DNA of 64,000 nt from Clostridioides sp. GTDB taxonomy: Bacteria > Bacillota > Clostridia > Peptostreptococcales > Peptostreptococcaceae. Below the pieces are notes generated by a model. It had not been told where the DNA came from, ran no database searches, and was given only the letters and a program-made list of their open reading frames with translations. The position numbers and the translations under genes are program-made. Shown piece after piece: positions 11,563 to 18,571 of this stretch. The stretch is from contig JAISJN010000012.1 in assembly GCA_031261505.1 (NCBI GenBank), forward strand, positions 124,001-188,000, read 5' to 3'. Each line of letters opens with the position of its first letter. The stretch's first letter is position 1.

Positions 11563-11615
11563 CTTAAATGAGAAGGTCCCCATCCTTAAGAGGTGGGACC
11601 TCTTTAGTCATCGAT
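11563..11615 (+). repeat. Partial dispersed element, copy D, with terminator-like hairpin
   Basis: TTAAATGAGAAGGTCCCCATCCTTAAG followed by AGGTGGGACCTCTTT: the GAG arm and the CCTTAAGAGG core recall hairpin 2 of the full element. AGGTCC pairs with GGACCT. It is downstream of the 2-hydroxyacid dehydrogenase on the minus strand and could act as its terminator. Confidence 0.5.
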
Positions 11616-11697
11616 AGCCTCTCAAGTTCTCAATAGATTCTCTAGTTCTCAATAGCTCCTCAAGTTCTCAATAGATTCTCTAGTTCTCAATAGCCTC
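11616..11697. repeat. Tandem repeat of 38 bp, two units plus a partial third
   Basis: Units at 11616-11653 and 11654-11691 match at all but about two positions and a third starts at 11692. Each unit is itself two half units built on CTCAAGTTCTCAATAG. The CTCAAGTT word is the tail of the dispersed element. The array runs into the last codons of the neighbouring dehydrogenase gene, whose stop codon is at 11687-11689. Confidence 0.9.
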
Positions 11698-12628
11698 TTT
11701 CGATATCTACAACATTTTTAATAGGCTCATTCTCAATATACCTCTTGAGGTTTTCATATATCATTCTGAAGTTTCTTTCGACGTTTTTGTCTGAACACCA
11801 AGAATTATGTGGTGTTATCAATACATTTTCCTTTTCCCAGAATTCACTGTCAACACTCAGAGGTTCTTCCTCAAATACGTCCAAAGCAACTCCCCTGAAC
11901 TTATCTATGCAATCGAGTAAGTCCCTTTCAACTATTAAATCGCCTCTTCCTATGTTTACTATTGCCGATCCTTCCTTCATCAATCCAAGAGTGTGTTTAT
12001 TTACTATACCCTTTGTATCTTCAGTAGATGGCATCGATACAACTATCACGTCACATTTTTGGAATAAGCAATCTCTTTCATATGTTGAAAAACATTTGTC
12101 AAAATACTCTACATCTCTTCCTTTTGTGTTCATGCCCCATATTTCTACATCGAATCCCTTCAGGCGTTTTGCAGCTTCTTTGGCTATATTCCCAGTTCCT
12201 AAGAAGCCTATTTTTTGCCCTGCTAATTCCTTCACACTTGTATCCATCTTCCATATTTTTGCGTTTTTCTGGTCGTGTAATCTGTATGTGTTTTTATATA
12301 TGTCCAAGATCGACTTTACTATCCATTCCCCTATTGGAACTTTGTATCCGTCTTTGTTGTTTGCAACTATTATACTGTTTTTCGATATTTTATCCTTTGG
12401 TAATTGGTCGAGTCCTGCACTTGTAGTCTGTATGTATTTCAAGTTTTTCATCTTGTCTATGTCTAAATTATAGCAACCGAAATACGTCACTAGCACGTCC
12501 GCATCATCTGTTTCTTTGGAATTTGTAAGTTTATCACCTTCTGGAATGAATTTCACTTCATATCCTAACTCCCTTACTTTATCTAGTCTATCTGCTCCGT
12601 ATCTTACTGTAAACAATACTTTCTTCAT
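11687..12628 (-). CDS. D-isomer specific 2-hydroxyacid dehydrogenase
   Basis: NAD(P)-dependent oxidoreductase of 313 residues in the D-2-hydroxyacid dehydrogenase family. The nucleotide-binding domain has GQKIGFLGTGNIAKEAA; the usual third Gly of GxGxxG is Ala. Catalytic residues are recognisable as Arg in VNIGRGDLI, Glu in LDVFEEEPL and His in ITPHNSW. The substrate (for example a 2-oxo acid or hydroxypyruvate) cannot be told. GGAGGG precedes the ATG. Its 3' end is embedded in the 38-bp tandem repeat. It follows the DUF3783-like gene by 35 bases and may be co-transcribed with it. Confidence 0.88.
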   Translation of the reverse strand: MKKVLFTVRYGADRLDKVRELGYEVKFIPEGDKLTNSKETDDADVLVTYFGCYNLDIDKMKNLKYIQTTSAGLDQLPKDKISKNSIIVANNKDGYKVPIGEWIVKSILDIYKNTYRLHDQKNAKIWKMDTSVKELAGQKIGFLGTGNIAKEAAKRLKGFDVEIWGMNTKGRDVEYFDKCFSTYERDCLFQKCDVIVVSMPSTEDTKGIVNKHTLGLMKEGSAIVNIGRGDLIVERDLLDCIDKFRGVALDVFEEEPLSVDSEFWEKENVLITPHNSWCSDKNVERNFRMIYENLKRYIENEPIKNVVDIERGY

Positions 12629-12663
12629 ACTATTCCCTCCAATTAAATAATATCTTTCTCAGT

Positions 12664-13086
12664 TTATATTTCGCCGTGTTCAGCTTCCTTTCCTGAAGCT
12701 AATGCTTGATTTTCTTGGATTAAATTTTGTATTAAAACTTCTAGAGTCCAATTCTTTGAAGTTTCTGTGACCATAGCTGTATACGGTCTTCTCATCCTCA
12801 TCTTCTTCAGCCCATCTATGAATCCACTTACTTTTCTAGAGTCTATATTGTTGAAGATCACTGCCTTATTTGAGAATGTTTTTTCATCACCTGGTTCGAT
12901 TTTTCCTTCTATAATATCGCTTATTATGCATTTTCCATGCTTCCCGTTTAATTCTATTCTATCCCTTATCCCTGTAAATGTAGATACGCTTTTTATAGTT
13001 GTCATTTCTTTCTTGTCGAAATTTACTAGTATCATACAAGGTCTTGTGTCGTCGTTATCCGTCTTTGTTATTTTTTCAAAACTCAT
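12664..13086 (-). CDS. Protein of unknown function, DUF3783-like
   Basis: A 140-residue cytoplasmic protein without signal or membrane segment. The C-terminal half (about 85-130, RPYTAMVTETSKNWTLEVLIQNL) resembles DUF3783, a short domain of unknown role in anaerobes in which a threonine/asparagine-rich turn and a Trp-Thr pair are conserved. The first 60 residues form a predicted beta-rich region. AAAGGAGG lies before the ATG. It is directly upstream of the hydroxyacid dehydrogenase. No function is claimed; the family call is from memory of the motif. Confidence 0.7.
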   Translation of the reverse strand: MSFEKITKTDNDDTRPCMILVNFDKKEMTTIKSVSTFTGIRDRIELNGKHGKCIISDIIEGKIEPGDEKTFSNKAVIFNNIDSRKVSGFIDGLKKMRMRRPYTAMVTETSKNWTLEVLIQNLIQENQALASGKEAEHGEI

Positions 13087-13160
13087 AATTAATCCTCCTT
13101 TAGCTTTTGTTACTTATATAATTGCCCTAATTACTCCTCGGCAAACATGTATTCCAGTTT

Positions 13161-13258
13161 TTAAATGATGATTCAAGTATTTCAGTAGGTATACCCTCCA
13201 CTGAAATGAGATTTATATCTGCCACCTCTACAGGTGGTGGACATTTATCTTAAGTTAT
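13161..13258 (+). repeat. Dispersed two-hairpin element, copy E (full length)
   Basis: TTAAATGATGATTCAAG start, hairpin 1 TTTCAGT/ACTGAAA, hairpin 2 with CCACCTCTACAGGTGG core, tail ATCTTAAGTTATA. It occupies the first third of the 331-base gap 13087-13417. The rest of that gap is AT-rich and I see no gene in it. Confidence 0.85.
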
Positions 13259-13417
13259 AATTATTGCTCCTATATTAATATTATCATTTAATAGGCTTCT
13301 TAGCTAGGTTTACCCTCGTTTTGATAATAAGTTTCATAAAAAATAATCGAATATTTGACTGATACTTTCTCACTGGAAATTTATCAACCTTTCTTCGATT
13401 GTTTTTTATGCTACTAT

Positions 13418-15265
13418 TTATTTTTTCTTCTTTTTCTTTTTCCCCGTGTTCTTCTTTTTATTAGACTTATTTTCTTTTTTTGATTTGTTCTCCTTAGCGT
13501 CCTTATTTTCATTATCTATTTTACCTACACTGTTTATGTTTCTAGCTGACTTTAAATTATTTAATTCTACACTCATTCTTGCAAGCTGTTGTTGAATTTG
13601 CTCTAGTGTTTCCTGCGAAACATCTTCTTTCGCTTTAGCGTTGCCTCCCAATAGACCTACATCTCCGCTAAATATATTGCTGTCGACGTTAGATACGCCT
13701 TTATATATATTTGATAAACCTACATCACCTCTCAATATACCTTTGTCGATGTTTGGTACACCCTTATCGCTTAGCTGTTGAATTCCAGTAAACTGATTTT
13801 GCTGTATTCCTAGCTCATCGTTTACTACAACATATTTATCTCCAATTTGTTGAATTCTAGATACTGGGTCATCTTTCTCCCTTATACTTCTTTGATTATA
13901 CTTCTTCATTGAATTTCCCGACTGAGCTATAGCTTGCAGCTCTTTTAGCTGTAATTCATTCTGAATATCCAATTCCCCTATTTTCGGGATTTTATCCACC
14001 TCGAATATCTGCCCGCCACTTTTTTCTATATTTTCTTTTAACGCCTGTAATTCCCCAGCTGTCATCTTGCTTATATCTATAAACTGACCTCCTGGTGGCA
14101 ATCCAGGTGGTAGATTGATCGGCATTGCTGGTTGCATATTTGATAGTATACTAGTAAGGTCCGTTTGAGCGGTATTACCCATGATTTTCGCGGCTTTTAA
14201 ACTTTCGAAGTAATGGTTGTTCCTTATTACTGCTGGATGATTTGGATTGAATTTTTTGGTCATCTCGTGGTAGTATATAGATTTTTCTATCTCTCCTAAT
14301 TTCTCATATGAGGCACATAGATGTATCGCTGGAATTATATCATATGCATCTGATATTCTATATCCATCTTGGAAGTCGTTTATATCGTTTTCTAGTGCGA
14401 TTTTATACCATTCTATAGACTGTTGATGTTTTTCTCTCTCATAGAAATACTTTCCTATGTCACAACATATCTCCGACCTAGGCACATCGTAGTCGAAACT
14501 CCTAAAATACGAGTAGAGTTCCATTTTTTCATCTCCAAGTTCCTTGTAGCATTTACCGAGTTCTTGGCAAGATGTAAGCTGTTGCTCCAACCATCCGTCT
14601 TCACGTGCTAAGTATTTTTCAAATTCTACTATCGCATCTTCGTACCTACTGTTGTACTCAAGTTCTACAGCGTAGTAATTTTGCTCCCTTGCTGTAAACT
14701 CAACTCCATTTTCTATCATCTTTTCAAATATAGTTAGATTTCTACCTCTATCTTTGATACTCATGACTGGCTTATGAGATACCGCCACATCTGAGTTTAT
14801 AACATTTCCACTCAACTTTATCGCCTCGTGAATTCGTCCCTCCCATTTGAAGTCCATATTTCTTCTAAAGATACGCTCTCTTTGGAACATATGTGATGGC
14901 TTTCCTGTTTCATCGAATTCCACATTGTATTTTAACATTACCACATCTATCTCATCTGTGAGCACCTGTTTTAATTTTAAAAATTTATTTCTATCTTTCT
15001 GCATGATTATATCGTCGGCATCTAGCCAGAATATAAAATCCTTAGTTGCCTTTGAAAACGAGAAATTTCTAGCTGCAGAAAAGTCATATCCCCATTCGAA
15101 ATCGTAAATCTTATCTGTGTACTCGCTTACTATTTCCTTTGTCTTGTCAGTCGATCCTGTATCGACGATGATTATCTCGTCGACTAGATCCTTTACCGAC
15201 TCCAGACATCTGCCTATTACTAGTTCTTCATTCTTTACAATCATACATAAACTTATGTCGCTCAT
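13418..15265 (-). CDS. Family 2 glycosyltransferase with TPR region and lysine-rich tail
   Basis: Predicted glycosyltransferase of 615 residues. Residues 1-100 form a GT-A fold start (SLCMIVKNEELVIGRCLESV, DEIIIVDTGSTDKT) with the metal-binding motif FWLDADD. Residues 190-350 are TPR-like helices. The rest, about 370-560, is a Gln/Asn/Gly-rich region, and the last 30 residues are nearly all Lys with Asn. It is 35 bases downstream of a shorter paralogue that lacks the C-terminal 250 residues. Both lie next to a CWB2 surface protein, so modification of surface proteins or wall polymers is plausible, but the acceptor is unknown. No membrane segment is visible; the basic tail may bind nucleic acid or acidic polymers. 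Confidence 0.87.
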   Translation of the reverse strand: MSDISLCMIVKNEELVIGRCLESVKDLVDEIIIVDTGSTDKTKEIVSEYTDKIYDFEWGYDFSAARNFSFSKATKDFIFWLDADDIIMQKDRNKFLKLKQVLTDEIDVVMLKYNVEFDETGKPSHMFQRERIFRRNMDFKWEGRIHEAIKLSGNVINSDVAVSHKPVMSIKDRGRNLTIFEKMIENGVEFTAREQNYYAVELEYNSRYEDAIVEFEKYLAREDGWLEQQLTSCQELGKCYKELGDEKMELYSYFRSFDYDVPRSEICCDIGKYFYEREKHQQSIEWYKIALENDINDFQDGYRISDAYDIIPAIHLCASYEKLGEIEKSIYYHEMTKKFNPNHPAVIRNNHYFESLKAAKIMGNTAQTDLTSILSNMQPAMPINLPPGLPPGGQFIDISKMTAGELQALKENIEKSGGQIFEVDKIPKIGELDIQNELQLKELQAIAQSGNSMKKYNQRSIREKDDPVSRIQQIGDKYVVVNDELGIQQNQFTGIQQLSDKGVPNIDKGILRGDVGLSNIYKGVSNVDSNIFSGDVGLLGGNAKAKEDVSQETLEQIQQQLARMSVELNNLKSARNINSVGKIDNENKDAKENKSKKENKSNKKKNTGKKKKKKK

Positions 15266-15300
15266 TCTAGCAATCCCCCAATTCCAAGCTATTTTTATTT

Positions 15301-16398
15301 CTATTTTATTTTTTCGCTCCCCATACTCCTCCTGACCCCTTTGAAATACTCTTCATTGTATTTCACCGCTTCGTTGTCAGGTTTTATTTTTTTCGCCTTT
15401 TCATGGTAGTATATCGCCTCTTCTGTGCGCCCCAACCTATCTAGACAAACGCTCAATTGAATACACGGCAAGAAATCGTAACAATCGTTTATTTTAAATC
15501 CCTGTGGAAAATCTTCAATATTTTTTTCGAGAGCTGTTTTATACCAGAATATAGAAATTTCAAATTTTTCTCTGTCGTAGAAATGTTTCCCTATGTCGCA
15601 GCAAATTTCAGGTCTAGGTACGTCGTATTCAAAACTCCTATACATTGCGTGCAATGCCTTTGTGTTTTCTCCTATCTGATAATAGCAGACGGACAGATCC
15701 TTGCACGCGTTTATGCGATCCTCAACCCATGCTGAATCCTTGTTTAAAAACTCATTGAACGTCTCTATCGCCTCGTCGTACTCCTTGTTGTAGTACAATT
15801 CCCTTGCGTAGTAGAACAGTTCCCTTGGCACCAATTCGTCGCCGCCGGCAATCATCTTTTGGAATATTTTTAAATTCCTCCTTGGATCCTTTCCACCTAC
15901 AGGTTTATGAGCAATTGGAACATCTACATTTATCAGGTTCCCCTGTGGAACAATTACCTCGTGAATTTTTCCAATCCATTGATAGTTGTTCTTTCTATTG
16001 AATACTCTCTCTCTGAAAAACGAGTAGGTTGGAGCCCCCTGTTCATCAAATGCCACATTGTATTTCAACATTACCATGTCTATTGAATCGTCTAGGCTCT
16101 CTCTAAATTTCATAAAATCTTCCCTATCTTCTTCAAATAATACATCGTCTGCATCCAACCACATTATAAAGTCTTTTGTAGCCTCTGAAAATGCCCTGTT
16201 CCTAGCTGCGGCAAAATCATCTATCCATTCGAAATCATATATTTTATCCGTATATTTTGATACTATTTCTTTCGTGCTATCTGTAGAGCCTGTATCTACT
16301 ATTATAATTTCATCAACCAGGTCTTTCACTGAATCTAGGCATCTACCTATTACTTCTTCTTCATCCCTTACTATCATGCACAGACTTAAACTCTTCAT
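15301..16398 (-). CDS. Family 2 glycosyltransferase with TPR region
   Basis: 365-residue paralogue of the downstream gene. Over the first 100 residues the two are about 75-80% identical by eye (SLCMIVRDEEEVIGRCLDSV, IIIVDTGSTDSTKEIVS, MWLDADDVLF), and the TPR-like part is also similar (SFEYDVPRPEICCDIGKHFY). This form ends soon after the TPR helices (CLDRLGRTEEAIYYHEKAKK). It is the first gene of a two-gene unit that arose by tandem duplication. ATG after GGGGGGTAAG. Likely acts in the cytoplasm on a protein or wall precursor; the sugar and acceptor are unknown. Confidence 0.88.
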   Translation of the reverse strand: MKSLSLCMIVRDEEEVIGRCLDSVKDLVDEIIIVDTGSTDSTKEIVSKYTDKIYDFEWIDDFAAARNRAFSEATKDFIMWLDADDVLFEEDREDFMKFRESLDDSIDMVMLKYNVAFDEQGAPTYSFFRERVFNRKNNYQWIGKIHEVIVPQGNLINVDVPIAHKPVGGKDPRRNLKIFQKMIAGGDELVPRELFYYARELYYNKEYDEAIETFNEFLNKDSAWVEDRINACKDLSVCYYQIGENTKALHAMYRSFEYDVPRPEICCDIGKHFYDREKFEISIFWYKTALEKNIEDFPQGFKINDCYDFLPCIQLSVCLDRLGRTEEAIYYHEKAKKIKPDNEAVKYNEEYFKGVRRSMGSEKIK

Positions 16399-16479
16399 TA
16401 CTTACCCCCCGTGAATTTATTTCGCCTTCGTTTCAAATCATTTTCGCTGTGTTAAAATATATGCTTTTTTTAGGGGTAA

Positions 16480-16609
16480 TATAACTTGAGATAAATGTCC
16501 ATATCAACCAAGAAGTTAATTGCGGCAAAAGCTATGGGACTTACATCAAAAAAGAAATCGAAATAAACATCAGTCAGTTAATGCTTGTGAACATCTTCCT
16601 CAAGTTATG
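16480..16609. repeat. Composite of two dispersed-element tails in inverted orientation
   Basis: The left end ATAACTTGAGATAAATGTCC is the reverse complement of the element tail, and the right end GAACATCTTCCTCAAGTTATG is a forward tail. They give imperfect inverted ends of about 20 bp around 90 bases without recognisable hairpin 1 or 2. It occupies the middle of the 356-base gap 16399-16754. Confidence 0.55.
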
Positions 16610-16661
16610 TTTAATTTCAGAATGAATTGAAATGTATGTCATTTATGTAAAATAAGTATAC

Positions 16662-16714
16662 AAAAATAAGGTATTTTAATCTGTCCTCGATAAAGGTCCA
16701 CTTTAAAATACCTT
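16662..16714 (-). terminator. Terminator of the CWB2 protein gene at 16755
   Basis: On the minus strand AAGGTATTTTAAA pairs with TTAAAATACCTT around a loop of about 27 bases and is followed by ATTTTTG. It lies 40 bases after the stop of the upstream gene. Confidence 0.75.
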
Positions 16715-16754
16715 GTCTTTGTTAGCCCGTTAGTCAGTTAGTCGATAAATATTT

Positions 16755-18374
16755 TTATTTCCACATAGCGTCCAACATGCAATTGTCAGTTGCTCTATAT
16801 CCTGAATGATAGTGGTTTACAGCATTACATTCCAAAAGTTCTTTTTGGTTATACGCTTTTGAGCCTACTCTTGTATCCTTGCCGTCCACGACCTTGTATG
16901 CGCTTACATACCAAGCTATTTCATGTCTTTCTCCAGCTATTTGAGACATACCGTGAACTAGTGATGTTTTGACGTCAATTCTATCGAAGTCTACTCCATT
17001 TGCCCTGAGTTCAGATGCATATTTTTCTTGTGAAGAATTCTTAGTTTCAAGTTTCCAGATATCATCTGTAGTCCATTTACCATTGTTGTTGTATGTTTCC
17101 AACCTCAAGATATCGTTGTTGTCTTTTTGGTTTACGCAGATATATTCTTTTGAATCCTTGTCGTAATCGAAATTATTATCTCTGTAATCATACATATTAT
17201 ATTTATTTCCATTGTATTTATATGTCCTATTTGCACTAGACAAGGTGAAGTTATTTGATTCCATCTGTCCTACCTGTGGTAGTTTCCAAGTCTTAGACAT
17301 TTCTACATATGGTTTTTCATTGCTGTACTCAGTTAATACTCCACCGTCTACAGCTTGGGCTTTCACGCTTAAATCATGCAGTACTAAATAAGAATCATGA
17401 TAGTCTTTTCCAGCTTGTTGAGCTATATCTAAAGTCTTGTCGTCAAAACCTGTAAGTTCGTCACCTACTCCATTTGTAATGTTCAAACATTGAGCTATTA
17501 CATCCTCGTCTATTCCTCCTAGAGCTGTCAACTTAACTGCATTTTTGATCACGCTCTTATCGCTTCTATCGTCTACTAGGACTATCGGTTTCTGTTTTGC
17601 TATCGACGATCCCGTTAGAGCATCGACCAACACATAAGCCTTGCTTAGGTAGAATTCTTTGCTGTTTGCGTAGAACTTACCTATTATCTTTTTATTTGTT
17701 TCAAATCTATCTTTACCTGACAACCTAATTGCTTTTTTTGCAACCGTATTACTCATACTAGTAGTACCACCGATTATATACGCTTCTTTTCCACTCGTAC
17801 TGTATGTAGTTGTCTTTCCATCTGTAAGTATTATAGGTGATTTTTCTCTAGCTGCAACTGAGGACACGCTCATAGCATCAGCCTCACCTGCAACTCCATT
17901 TACGAAAAATACCTTACTGCCACTTCCTTTGATAGTTTTTACTTTGTCAGCAACTTTTATACTAGTCTTAGTTCTATCCTTGCCTTCTATTCTGACAAAC
18001 TTGATCTTATTTGCTTTAATGGATTTCTCTACCTTATCAGAAACAGAAGTTTTACCACCTATTACATATACCGTTTCTACACCCTTTAATCTAGCTGTAG
18101 TGCTCTTAGGTATCTCATTTGCCCTTGTGAGTAAGATTGGTGCATTAAGTGCTCCAGACAACCCGCTTGCACTAAGTCCATCCGACAGGCTTTTATCTGT
18201 ATTTACAAGTATTGCCGTCTTATAATCCTGAGTGTCCGCAATCTTTCCAGCTGTTTCATACCTATCCGCTCCAGCTATCTTGTCGACATTGTCTAATGCA
18301 TTTACATTTTGAATACCAACGATCATAAACGATGCCGACAACGCCAATGCTAAGGCTTTCTTTCTAAATTTCAT
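16755..18374 (-). CDS. Secreted cell-wall-binding repeat 2 protein with unknown C-terminal domain
   Basis: Surface protein of 539 residues. Residues 1-27 form a signal peptide (KFRKKALALALSASFMIVG, cleavage after NVNA). Three CWB2 repeats follow to about residue 290 (IAGADRYETAGKIAD, VYVIGGKTSVS, RLSGKDRFETNKKII), anchoring the protein to the wall. The C-terminal 250 residues match no family I recognise; they are rich in Asn, Tyr, Lys and Asp and end HYHSGYRATDNCMLDAMWK, with single Cys residues near the end. The order is the reverse of the CWB2 protein at 1228, where the anchor is C-terminal. I start at the ATG at 18374, six bases after GGGAGGTG, rather than the GTG nine bases upstream. Confidence 0.87.
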   Translation of the reverse strand: MKFRKKALALALSASFMIVGIQNVNALDNVDKIAGADRYETAGKIADTQDYKTAILVNTDKSLSDGLSASGLSGALNAPILLTRANEIPKSTTARLKGVETVYVIGGKTSVSDKVEKSIKANKIKFVRIEGKDRTKTSIKVADKVKTIKGSGSKVFFVNGVAGEADAMSVSSVAAREKSPIILTDGKTTTYSTSGKEAYIIGGTTSMSNTVAKKAIRLSGKDRFETNKKIIGKFYANSKEFYLSKAYVLVDALTGSSIAKQKPIVLVDDRSDKSVIKNAVKLTALGGIDEDVIAQCLNITNGVGDELTGFDDKTLDIAQQAGKDYHDSYLVLHDLSVKAQAVDGGVLTEYSNEKPYVEMSKTWKLPQVGQMESNNFTLSSANRTYKYNGNKYNMYDYRDNNFDYDKDSKEYICVNQKDNNDILRLETYNNNGKWTTDDIWKLETKNSSQEKYASELRANGVDFDRIDVKTSLVHGMSQIAGERHEIAWYVSAYKVVDGKDTRVGSKAYNQKELLECNAVNHYHSGYRATDNCMLDAMWK

Positions 18375-18571
18375 AACTAACACCTCCCTGTAAGTACAGG
18401 TTAGCAGACCATGAAATTTATGTAAATACTTCCACTAGTACTGTAATTCGATTGTAACATGCCGTCGAAGTTTAATTTATTTTGTGAATAGGCTGTAACT
18501 ATTTTTGCTATTTATTGATATTTATACCTTAATAATCAACGTAGAAGTAACATATTTGTCAAAAATTCGCT

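Noticed and set aside
16496-16567. Small open frame of 23 codons starting MSISTKKLIAAKAMG inside the composite repeat
   Set aside because: No ribosome binding site; the start codon lies in the inverted element tail; no similarity I can support.
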